DNA of 29,638 nucleotides from DASPOJ01 sp050014395. GTDB taxonomy: Bacteria; Acidobacteriota; Terriglobia; Acidiferrales; UBA7541. The notes beneath the pieces were generated by a model. The model was not told the DNA's origin, searched no databases, and saw only the letters and a list, made by a program, of their open reading frames with translations. Position numbers and translations under genes: made by a program. The stretch covers positions 1 to 29,638 of the forward strand of contig JBEKDK010000038.1 in the NCBI GenBank assembly GCA_050014395.1. Direction: 5' to 3'. Below are positions 6,347 through 13,575 of this stretch, in pieces; positions within the stretch are counted from its first letter, which is position 1, and each line of letters opens with the position of its first letter.

Positions 6347-7096
6347 ATGAAAAGTATATTTGCAGCAACCGCATTGCTAGCGGCCATTACGATTTGTCCG
6401 GCTGCGTTCGCTGATAGCTTGTGCCCCAGTTCGGCAGGCCAGAACGGATCGGGCAGCTACACTTTCACCCCGGGTTCCGGATGTTCCGAAACCATATCCC
6501 TTCCCAACTCGACAGACTACGCCCGTCTGGCATGGGTTCCCGGGGATACAGGCTATCCCGCCGATCTAACGATTGGGAATCTTGGCGGTATCACCGCATC
6601 TGTGGCATTCACTGCCGGCACCGACGAGCCGTTCTACATGCTTGCCTTCACAGACTCGGGCGATTCCTTCCTGAACACGACAACCGGCGACCAAATCCTG
6701 TTGATTGAGTTTCAGGGCTCCACTCTCTCCGGCGCCGGCGACGGCACCATGGTGCTTGACCCTACCACGACGCAGTTCAATCTCTACGACAACACCCTCG
6801 GCCAGTATCTTGAGTCAGGACAATCGGACACAAATAGTCTGGACGGCTGGATTGCGCTGGACCCGAACTTGAGCAGCGACGACGTCCAACAGATTCGTTT
6901 GGGATTGGGTCTGTCTGGGGGGAGTGGCCCGGCTGAAAGCTTGACGGTTAATTCCGCAGACGTCACTGAGGCCACCGCCACGCCCGAGCCGTCCTGCCTG
7001 CTTCTCCTCGGTGCCGGACTCTTCGGCATTGCAGGACTTCTTTTGTGGAAGGGCAGAAAGGATTCCTCACGGCCCGGTCTCATTGCTTCGTGCTGA
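6347..7096 (+). CDS. PEP-CTERM sorting-signal secreted protein
   Basis: A 249-aa exported protein. An N-terminal signal peptide (MKSIFAATALLAAITIC, predicted cleavage after AFA, residues 20-22) is followed by a Gly/Ser/Thr-rich beta-type region with few Lys or Arg. The C-terminus has the PEP-CTERM sorting signal: TPEPSCLLLLGAGLFG (PEP at 213-215), a hydrophobic helix, and the basic stop WKGRK. In this system the tripartite tail is processed by exosortase, and many substrates are exopolysaccharide-associated surface proteins. No exosortase or EPS gene lies in this window, so the machinery must be elsewhere. The tail after the basic patch is about 12 residues, longer than usual. A GAAAGAGAG ribosome site precedes the ATG. 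It is monocistronic, with its own promoter and terminator. Confidence 0.88.
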   Translation: MKSIFAATALLAAITICPAAFADSLCPSSAGQNGSGSYTFTPGSGCSETISLPNSTDYARLAWVPGDTGYPADLTIGNLGGITASVAFTAGTDEPFYMLAFTDSGDSFLNTTTGDQILLIEFQGSTLSGAGDGTMVLDPTTTQFNLYDNTLGQYLESGQSDTNSLDGWIALDPNLSSDDVQQIRLGLGLSGGSGPAESLTVNSADVTEATATPEPSCLLLLGAGLFGIAGLLLWKGRKDSSRPGLIASC

Positions 7097-7117
7097 CTTC
7101 AGGTCCTCTCTCATTCG

Positions 7118-7153
7118 GAGGAGGACATGTGACCTTCTGTCCTCCTCTTTTTT
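7118..7153 (+). terminator. Rho-independent terminator after the PEP-CTERM gene
   Basis: Perfect 9-bp stem GAGGAGGAC (7118-7126) with GTCCTCCTC (7139-7147), a 12-nt loop and then TTTTTT (7148-7153). It lies 22 nt after the stop codon. Confidence 0.92.
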
Positions 7154-7349
7154 ATTCGCGTTGTGCCTTCCAGTCGCTGGGAATCCATTTCTCTTGACAT
7201 CCCTTTTTATAGAGCGCGCAAGTCAGAAACTGGCGATTTCGTGTCTCGCGCAACATCCATTTTTTCACGCCGCGCATTCCCGAGCAAAGGATCCACGGAT
7301 GTCCCCTCCGACCCGCCGAACTCCAAGCGCCCTGCGCCATTTGCTCCCG

Positions 7350-8177
7350 TCAGGCCACGGCCGCCTGACGCTGAGCGCCGAGGAAGCTATCGATACACTG
7401 CTTTAGTTGCGCGTCCACTTCGTCCGCAATGAGCATCACGTCGGGCAAAACCAAACTGAAATCCACGTTGACCAAGCTGCGTTGGATCGTCTCGAAGATG
7501 CATACCTGCAGGATGCGTGACTCCTCGACGATCAGCGGCGCGGTGTAGCCTTGACGATAGCGGATCTGCCCGTGCGCCGCCGCTGCTGCAGAAGGCTTAG
7601 CAACGGCTACCAGTTCTCGGGTTCCGCGCAGGCGGGCGATGATGTTTCTCAGAATCTCGGGAAGATGGCTGGTGCGCTCTTGATCGGGCAGCGCGATGGC
7701 CGTCAATTCCTCGACCTTTGCCACTCGCGTCACCCAATGTTCGATCGTAGCGGCAGCGTCGCGCTCCAGAATGGTCGCGACGGTCTGCTTTTTTAGGTTC
7801 GATGGATGTTGAACGTCCCTTTTCTTTTGAATGAGGTCAGTGAGGTTTGTGAAGTCGAAGGGTTTCGCGAGAATTTCGTCCGCTTGCAGAAGTATGGCGG
7901 CCATCGCCGCATTCGTGTCCGGAAATCCGCTGATCACAATCGTCAGGGCGTCGGGCTGAGAATGACGCATGGCGGAGACGACTGTGAAACCGTCTCCTGG
8001 CAACGGCATCTGAAGGTCGGTGAGCAGAACATCGAACTTCTGTACGACAATCTGCTCGAGAGCCTCGTTAACGCTGCCTACCGCAACGACTTCAAAACCT
8101 TTGGCTTCCAGGCGTCCTTGCATCATTTCTCGAACAGCATCATCGTCATCAGCCAGTAGAATCTTTGTGACACTCAA
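7350..8177 (-). CDS. Response regulator with C-terminal RsbRD-like domain
   Basis: A 275-aa cytoplasmic signalling protein. Residues 1-120 are a receiver domain with the acidic pocket (DDDD at 10-13), phospho-acceptor D54 in LLTDLQMP and conserved K105 in LAKPFD. Residues about 135-265 are helical and resemble the RsbRD N-terminal sensor domain found in stressosome-type proteins and some histidine kinases (ATIEHWVTRV, HLPEILRNIIARLRG, a conserved YTAPLIVEESRIL stretch). There is no DNA-binding or catalytic output domain, so it may act by protein contact. I accept the TTG start at 8177 because GAGGT lies 9 nt upstream and the receiver begins immediately. No partner kinase is adjacent. The domain call for the C-terminal half is by resemblance only. 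Confidence 0.8.
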   Translation of the reverse strand: MSVTKILLADDDDAVREMMQGRLEAKGFEVVAVGSVNEALEQIVVQKFDVLLTDLQMPLPGDGFTVVSAMRHSQPDALTIVISGFPDTNAAMAAILLQADEILAKPFDFTNLTDLIQKKRDVQHPSNLKKQTVATILERDAAATIEHWVTRVAKVEELTAIALPDQERTSHLPEILRNIIARLRGTRELVAVAKPSAAAAAHGQIRYRQGYTAPLIVEESRILQVCIFETIQRSLVNVDFSLVLPDVMLIADEVDAQLKQCIDSFLGAQRQAAVA

Positions 8178-8661
8178 TGGTTGACCTCAGCTTTCTTTTC
8201 ATTCGTCAGAATGGCGAGCCAGCGCCGAGCGCGATCTTGGTGCGAGCAACGAACATCAAACGTGTCAGTTGTGTTCCGCATTGCGTACGCGCGAGCCGGG
8301 CCGTCTGGCACGCATTTGGATTGCATTGCACGAACCCGGCCAAAGCCAGGGCGACAGATTCTCCGTTAATTGCCGGGGCTCAGGCATTTACCGGTGCTGA
8401 CAAGATTTGAAGTCGATGTGGCGGGCCTTCCGGTTTCAGAAAGGCACACTTGGGACCGAAATGATATTCTTTGGAACAATTCTGGAGGCCGCTCATCGCG
8501 GCGAAGCGCTTATGTGACATGCTCGTCGGCGGAAGCTGGCGCGCCGCAATTGTCGGCGAGCGTTTGACTTTTTTCGCCGCGCACTCTAGCATCATAGGTT
8601 CCACAGTTAGCCCGCGCGACCCGCTGTACCCCAAGCGCGCCAATTTTCCAGGAGGCAAGGA
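8178..8661. other. Divergent intergenic region before gap
   Basis: A 484-bp region between the response regulator (leftward) and gap (rightward). Short frames on both strands lack ribosome sites and recognisable content, so I see no gene. The right part holds the gap promoter at 8564-8592. Confidence 0.5.
8564..8592 (+). promoter_or_regulatory. Sigma-70-type promoter of the glycolytic cluster
   Basis: TTGACT (8564-8569), a 17-bp spacer and TAGCAT (8587-8592) give a plausible housekeeping promoter. It lies 70 nt before the gap start codon. It probably drives gap and, by read-through, pgk-tpiA-secG. Confidence 0.55.
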
Positions 8662-9666
8662 ATGCCTATAAAGGTTGGTATCAACGGCTTCGGCCGAATC
8701 GGCCGGAACATTCTGCGCGCGTCGCTGGGCGACGCGGCAATCGACATTGTGGCCGTGAACGACATCACGGACCCGAGGACGCTGGCGTATTTGTTGAAGC
8801 ACGATTCGACGCTGGGCAATTTGTCGCAGTCCGTAACGTACACGGACGATTCCATCTCCGTGGCCGGCAAGCCATTCAAAGTTTTCAAGGTGAAGGACCC
8901 GGCCGAGTTGGACTGGGCTTCGGTAGGCGCGGAGATCGTGGTGGAGTCCACGGGATTGTTCACGAAGGGTCCCGACGCGAGGAAGCACATCCGCGGCCCG
9001 GTGAAGAAAGTAATCATCTCGGCGCCAGCCAGCGGCGAGGATCAGACGATCGTGCTGGGCGTGAACGACAACGTGTACGACCCCGCGAAGCATCACGTGA
9101 TTTCCAACGCATCGTGCACGACGAATTGTTTGGCGCCAGTGGCCAAGGTGCTGCTGGACAATTTTGGGATCGTGCACGGCCTGATGACGACCATTCATTC
9201 CTATACAAACGACCAGAGACTGCTGGACCTGCCGCACAAGGACCTGCGGCGATCGCGCGCTGCGGCGCTATCCATGATCCCGACGACGACCGGCGCGGCC
9301 AAGGCGCTCAGCCTGGTGATTCCGGCGCTGAAGGGCAAGCTCGATGGCTACTCGATGCGCGTGCCGACGCCGAACGTGAGCGTCGTCGACCTGACCGTGA
9401 CCACGGAGAAACCGGTGACGGTGGAAGGCATCAACGCCGCGCTGAAGAAAGCGGCTGAGGGCCCGATGAAGGGCATCCTGGCATACACCGAAGAAGAATT
9501 GGTCTCGATCGACTTCCGTGCGAATCCGAATTCGGCGATCGTGGATGCGGGCTACACGCGCGTGGTCGATGGGACCTGCGCCAAGGTGCTGGCGTGGTAC
9601 GACAACGAATGGGGCTATTCGTGCCGCGTGGTCGACCTGATCAAGTTCCTGGCGGCGAAGCTGTAA
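8662..9666 (+). CDS. gap: Glyceraldehyde-3-phosphate dehydrogenase, type I
   Basis: This enzyme oxidises glyceraldehyde 3-phosphate with NAD+ and phosphate to 1,3-bisphosphoglycerate, in glycolysis and gluconeogenesis. The 334-aa length is typical. The N-terminal Rossmann motif is GINGFGRIGRN (7-16), the catalytic cysteine is C152 in SNASCTTNC, the partner is H179 in TTIHSYTNDQ, and the C-terminus has the conserved WYDNEWGYSCR. An aspartate at position 34 (VND) suggests NAD+ rather than NADP+ preference. GGAGG lies 6 nt before the ATG. It is the first gene of gap-pgk-tpiA-secG, all in one direction. Confidence 0.98.
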   Translation: MPIKVGINGFGRIGRNILRASLGDAAIDIVAVNDITDPRTLAYLLKHDSTLGNLSQSVTYTDDSISVAGKPFKVFKVKDPAELDWASVGAEIVVESTGLFTKGPDARKHIRGPVKKVIISAPASGEDQTIVLGVNDNVYDPAKHHVISNASCTTNCLAPVAKVLLDNFGIVHGLMTTIHSYTNDQRLLDLPHKDLRRSRAAALSMIPTTTGAAKALSLVIPALKGKLDGYSMRVPTPNVSVVDLTVTTEKPVTVEGINAALKKAAEGPMKGILAYTEEELVSIDFRANPNSAIVDAGYTRVVDGTCAKVLAWYDNEWGYSCRVVDLIKFLAAKL

Positions 9667-9754
9667 TCACCGCGAGCGATTTCAGCCGGCGTGCGGGCGC
9701 CGAAACGTCCGCGCGCCGGTGCTGTGCCTAACTCCATCTCAGAATGAAGGCAAT

Positions 9755-10951
9755 ATGAGCAAACTTTCGATCCGCGATCTAGAAATGTCCGGTAAGCGTG
9801 TGTTCATACGCGTGGATTTCAACGTACCGCTCGATGGCGGCAAGATTTCCGACGACACGCGCATCCGCGAAACGCTGCCGACGCTCGAGCTAGCGATCTC
9901 CAAGGGCGCGCGACTGGTGCTGGCTTCGCATTTGGGCCGGCCTAAGGGAACGCCCAATCCGAAATATAGCTTGAAGCCAGTGGCCGAGCATTTGAGCGAA
10001 TTGCTGGGGCGGCGCGTGGAATTTGCTTCCGACTGCGTGGGCGACGAGGCGGAAGCGAAGAGTAAAGCGTTGGCGAATGGCGGCGTGCTGTTGCTGGAAA
10101 ATGTGCGCTATCACCCCGAAGAAGAGAAGAACGACGAAAATTTCTCGCGCCGCTTGGCGGCGCTGTGCGATGGGCTTTTCGTTTGCGATGCATTCGGCTC
10201 GGCGCATCGCGCGCACGCGTCGGTGGTGGGGATCACGCGTTTCGTCCAGAAAGCCGCGGCGGGTCTGCTGATGGAGCGCGAGCTTGCATTTCTCGGCAAA
10301 GCGATCACCAATCCGGATCGGCCGTTCGTGGCCATTCTGGGCGGCGCGAAAGTTTCGGACAAAATCGAAGTGGTCGAAAATTTGATGCGCATCGCCGATG
10401 CCATGCTGATTGGCGGCGGAATGGCGTACACGTTTCTGAAGGCGCAGGGGTTGCCGATCGGCGCGTCAATGGTGGAAGCCGACAAGGTCGATTTGGCGAG
10501 GCGATCGATCTCCGACGCGCGCGCGCGAAATTTCCGGCTGGTGTTGCCGGTGGATCACGTTGTGGCCGCGGCGTTCAAAGCCGACGCGGAGAAGAAAACG
10601 ACGTCGATCGCGAACACGCCGGAAACTTGGATGGGATTGGATATCGGGCCCGAGACCGCGGCGCGCTTCGCGGATGAAATCGCTTCGGCGAAGACGATTG
10701 TGTGGAATGGACCGATGGGCGTGTTTGAAATGCCGGCGTTCGCGCAGGGCACGCTGGCTGTGGCGCGCGCGGTGGCTAAGGCCACGGCGGCCGGCGCGAC
10801 TTCGATCGTGGGCGGCGGCGATTCCGTCGCCGCGGTGCATCAGGCCGGGGTGGCCGATCAGATCTCGCACATTTCGACCGGGGGCGGGGCTTCGCTGGAA
10901 TTTTTGGCGGGAGCCAAGCTGCCGGGCGTGGAAGCTTTGACGGATCGTTAA
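9755..10951 (+). CDS. pgk: Phosphoglycerate kinase
   Basis: This enzyme transfers phosphate from 1,3-bisphosphoglycerate to ADP, the first ATP-yielding step of glycolysis, and acts directly after the gap product. The 398-aa length is normal. Family signatures are RVDFNVPLD (substrate loop), LASHLGRPKG, LLENVRYHPEE, FVCDAFGSAHRAHAS, ILGGAKVSDKI and the nucleotide-binding WNGPMGVFE and IVGGGDS near the C-terminus. I chose the ATG at 9755, with GAAGG 4 nt upstream. An in-frame GTG at 9719 would add 12 unconserved residues. It starts 88 bp after gap and ends 30 bp before tpiA. Confidence 0.98.
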   Translation: MSKLSIRDLEMSGKRVFIRVDFNVPLDGGKISDDTRIRETLPTLELAISKGARLVLASHLGRPKGTPNPKYSLKPVAEHLSELLGRRVEFASDCVGDEAEAKSKALANGGVLLLENVRYHPEEEKNDENFSRRLAALCDGLFVCDAFGSAHRAHASVVGITRFVQKAAAGLLMERELAFLGKAITNPDRPFVAILGGAKVSDKIEVVENLMRIADAMLIGGGMAYTFLKAQGLPIGASMVEADKVDLARRSISDARARNFRLVLPVDHVVAAAFKADAEKKTTSIANTPETWMGLDIGPETAARFADEIASAKTIVWNGPMGVFEMPAFAQGTLAVARAVAKATAAGATSIVGGGDSVAAVHQAGVADQISHISTGGGASLEFLAGAKLPGVEALTDR

Positions 10952-10981
10952 GCGAACGCAAGCGAAAGGCAAGGGGAACAC

Positions 10982-11734
10982 ATGGCGCGGAAACCGGTGA
11001 TCGCCGGGAATTGGAAAATGTACAAGACGCAGGCCGATGCGCGCGCGTTCTTCGCGGCGTTCGCGCCGTTGGTGTCCGGCGCGAAGCATTGCGAAATCGT
11101 GATTGCGCCGCCGTTCACGGCGCTCGGCGCAGCGGTGGAAGTTACGCGCGGCACGAACATCCGCATCGCTGCTCAGAATTTGCATTGGCAAAGCGAAGGC
11201 GCGTTCACCGGCGAAGTGTCCGCTCCAATGCTGGTGGAAGCCGGATGCTTCGGCGTGCTGATCGCGCACTCCGAGCGCCGGCAATTTTTCGGCGAGACCG
11301 ACGAGAGCGCCAACAAGAAAGTGAAGTCCGCGCTGAACGCGGGCCTGACGCCGATTTTGTGCGTCGGCGAGACGCTGAAGGAGCGCGAAGCCAACGAAAC
11401 CGAGAGTGTGCTGGAAAGGCAATTCCGCGGCGGCGTGGCCGCGTTGACCACCGAACAGTTCTCGCGTATTCTTCTAGCTTACGAGCCGGTGTGGGCCATC
11501 GGTACGGGCCGCACGGCGACGCCCGAGCAGGCCTCCGACGCGCATCGTTTCCTCCGGCAGTTGGCCGCAAGCGTCATTTCGCCCGGCGAAGCCGCCGGGG
11601 TGCGGATTTTGTACGGCGGCAGCGTGAAGCCCGACAACATCAAGGGGCTGATGGCGCATCCGGATATCGATGGAGCGCTGGTGGGCGGCGCGAGTTTGGA
11701 CGCGAAATCGTTCGCGGCCATCGTGAGTTTTTAG
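10982..11734 (+). CDS. tpiA: Triosephosphate isomerase
   Basis: This enzyme interconverts dihydroxyacetone phosphate and glyceraldehyde 3-phosphate. The 250-aa length is standard for the TIM barrel. Catalytic residues are visible: K12 in AGNWKMYK, H96 in IAHSERR and E168 in AYEPVWAIGTG. The phosphate-binding loops ILYGGSVKPDN and VGGASL follow. AGGGGA lies 5 nt before the ATG. It follows pgk in the usual gap-pgk-tpiA order and is followed 41 bp later by secG, an order common to many bacteria. Confidence 0.98.
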   Translation: MARKPVIAGNWKMYKTQADARAFFAAFAPLVSGAKHCEIVIAPPFTALGAAVEVTRGTNIRIAAQNLHWQSEGAFTGEVSAPMLVEAGCFGVLIAHSERRQFFGETDESANKKVKSALNAGLTPILCVGETLKEREANETESVLERQFRGGVAALTTEQFSRILLAYEPVWAIGTGRTATPEQASDAHRFLRQLAASVISPGEAAGVRILYGGSVKPDNIKGLMAHPDIDGALVGGASLDAKSFAAIVSF

Positions 11735-11775
11735 GGCGCGAATTTTTAGGCGTGGAGTTCTAGGGAGCGCGGCGA

Positions 11776-12219
11776 ATGCCGAGAGAATTAAAGTGGGCGA
11801 TCTCGTTCGTGGTCGGCGCCGGGCTGCTCTGGCTTGGATGGCGGATGTACGTCTTCCTTGTGACGCTGCACATCATCGTTTGCCTCACGCTGATGCTGGT
11901 GGTGCTGCTGCAAAGCGGCGAAGCGGCGGATTTGGCCGGCGCATTCGGCGGGGCCGGCAGCCAGACCGCCTTCGGCCCGCGTGGCGCAGCGACATTCCTG
12001 ACCAAAGCCACCACGTGGTGCGCCGTGATGTTCTTGTTCACGTCGATGGCGCTGACAATGCACGTCAGCACGCGCGGCGGTGGTGGCGGCGCGCGCTCAA
12101 TCCTTCAGCAATTCTCGAAGCCGGTAACGCAGCAGAAAGCGCCCGCGCCGACGGTTCCCGCGCCTTCGCCATTTCCGCTGACGCCGTCGCAGCCCGTCGC
12201 GCCTCCTCCATCGAAATAG
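11776..12219 (+). CDS. secG: Protein translocase subunit SecG
   Basis: SecG is the small subunit of the SecYEG channel that moves unfolded proteins across the inner membrane. The core is recognisable: a hydrophobic helix ending VVLLQSGEAADLAGAFGG, the conserved SQTAFGPRGAATFLTKAT loop, and a second helix VMFLFTSMALTM. The 147-aa product has a Pro/Ala-rich tail of about 45 residues, typical of acidobacterial SecG-like proteins. The N-terminus contains an extra hydrophobic stretch (AISFVVGAGLLWLGW). A start at the ATG at 11845 would remove it, but GGGAG 8 nt before 11776 supports the longer form. Position after tpiA is a common gene order. Confidence 0.93.
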   Translation: MPRELKWAISFVVGAGLLWLGWRMYVFLVTLHIIVCLTLMLVVLLQSGEAADLAGAFGGAGSQTAFGPRGAATFLTKATTWCAVMFLFTSMALTMHVSTRGGGGGARSILQQFSKPVTQQKAPAPTVPAPSPFPLTPSQPVAPPPSK

Positions 12220-12306
12220 TAAGCGATTCAATCGGCGCGCCGCGCTTGCCGCCATCGAAGCGCCCGGCTACAATCTTGACGCAAACTTTGTCTTCACTCT
12301 CCTCGT

Positions 12307-12391
12307 GCGGAAGTGGCGGAACTGGCAGACGCACCATCTTGAGGGGGTGGCGCCGTGAGGCGTGAGGGTTCGAATCCCTCCTTCCGCACCA
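12307..12391 (+). tRNA. tRNA-Leu, anticodon GAG
   Basis: A full cloverleaf is visible. The acceptor GCGGAAG pairs with CTTCCGC. The D-arm holds GGCAGAC. The anticodon stem is CCATC/GGTGG with loop TTGAGGG (anticodon GAG at 12341-12343). A long class II variable arm is present, then the T-arm GAGGG-TTCGAAT-CCCTC. The discriminator A and CCA (12389-12391) are encoded. It reads CUC (and CUU) leucine codons. It lies between secG and the oxidase operon, on the same strand. Confidence 0.97.
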
Positions 12392-12618
12392 ACTTTTCCT
12401 GCCGCAAGTAGCTGCTGCTTTTCTATCCGTTCGTCCGCAGCCAGCGACGAATCCCTGGCGCGATCGCGCCCGGCCCGCCACGAATCGTCAACAAAACATC
12501 AATTTGTTCGCATCCGATGCCTGCCATCGAGCATCGCATCGGATTGGCGCCATGGGTTTTATCTCGAAAGCTTCTTGAAATTTATCGGCGGTCGGATATG
12601 ATACCCCCCTTTGACTTT

Positions 12619-12636
12619 GGGGGCTCCAGGAAGCCC
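12619..12636 (+). promoter_or_regulatory. Small hairpin in the coxB leader
   Basis: GGGGCT (12619-12624), a 6-nt loop and AGCCCC (12631-12636) form a GC-rich stem 23 nt before the coxB start. There is no T-run, so it is not a simple terminator. It could stabilise the oxidase mRNA or be incidental. The rest of 12392-12659 shows no gene. Confidence 0.3.
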
Positions 12637-12659
12637 CGAAGCGGAGGACGGAGCGCAGG

Positions 12660-13508
12660 ATGAAGAAGCCGAGAATGGACGGGCGGGCTCGAGAAAAGGG
12701 CTCGACCGCAGCCGCCGCAATGCTGGCATTGCTGATTGTGGCGATCACAGCGATCACGGTTTACATTTTCGTCGCGAAAATCTGGTGGTTCCCGCCCTCG
12801 ATTACCGATGAGGGCCATCAATTCGACGCGCAATTCTTCCGCACGCTGTTGATCACCGGCATTATTTTCGTCGCCGCGCAATTGGGACTGGCGCTGGTGA
12901 TTTTCCGCTCTCGAGATCGCGGACAGCGCGTGCACTACTTCGAGGGTCACAATGGAATGGAGATCCTCTGGACCACCGCGACGCTAATTCTTTTCGTCGG
13001 GTTGGGGATTTACGCCGAGAAGGCCTGGGCTGAGGTGCACTTCATCGGCGCTGAGCCCGGAGCGCTGCCGATCGAAGTGACCGGGCAGCAATTCGCTTGG
13101 AATTTCCGCTACGCGGGGCCGGATGGAGTCTTCGGCCGCACGCGTCCGGATTTGGTGAGCGCATCGACGGGCAATGCCGTCGGCGTAGATCCCACCGATC
13201 CTGCCGGCAAAGACGACATTATTTCGCCCGGCGAAATCGCCGTGCCCGCGGGCCGCGAAGTGGATTTGGTCATCAAGTCTCTCGACGTAACCCACAGCTT
13301 TTTCGTGCGCGAGTTGCGACTGAAGCAGGACGCCGTGCCGGGCATGACCATCCATCTGCATTTCACGGCGAATACCCCGGGCACATACGAAATCGCGTGC
13401 GCCGAATTGTGCGGACTGGGCCATTACAAAATGCGCGCGACGATGATCGTGATGAACGAACCCGATTTCGAGAAATGGCTGCAGCAGCAGGAAGCCGCGA
13501 ACCAGTAG
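12660..13508 (+). CDS. coxB: Cytochrome c oxidase subunit II
   Basis: Subunit II receives electrons from cytochrome c through its binuclear CuA centre and passes them to subunit I. The 282-aa product has two N-terminal membrane helices (about 20-43 and 62-84) and a periplasmic cupredoxin domain. The CuA ligands are all present: H212 in DVTHSFFV, then C247, E249, C251, H255 and M258 in CAELCGLGHYKM. An aromatic patch GQQFAWNFRYAG is present, as expected for electron entry. There is no fused cytochrome c domain, so an external cytochrome c or cupredoxin must be the donor. An N-terminal basic segment (KKPRMDGRAREKG) precedes the first helix. It is the first gene of the operon. Confidence 0.97.
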   Translation: MKKPRMDGRAREKGSTAAAAMLALLIVAITAITVYIFVAKIWWFPPSITDEGHQFDAQFFRTLLITGIIFVAAQLGLALVIFRSRDRGQRVHYFEGHNGMEILWTTATLILFVGLGIYAEKAWAEVHFIGAEPGALPIEVTGQQFAWNFRYAGPDGVFGRTRPDLVSASTGNAVGVDPTDPAGKDDIISPGEIAVPAGREVDLVIKSLDVTHSFFVRELRLKQDAVPGMTIHLHFTANTPGTYEIACAELCGLGHYKMRATMIVMNEPDFEKWLQQQEAANQ

Positions 13509-13575
13509 CTTCCCGGGCGCGTCCCGGGCCGGGCGCGGCCTCCGATTGGAGCCCGCCCACACGAGGAGGAAGTTG

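Noticed and set aside
7194..7215. TTGACA followed by TATAGA as a promoter
   Set aside because: The spacing is only about 9 bp and no gene follows on the plus strand.
7348..7370. Hairpin CGTCAGGC/GCCTGACG as a terminator for the response regulator
   Set aside because: It overlaps the gene's 3' end and has no T-run on the minus strand, so it is not a rho-independent terminator.
8177..8410. 77-aa plus-strand frame in the intergenic region before gap
   Set aside because: No ribosome site, no recognisable content, and it begins inside the leader of the divergent response-regulator gene.
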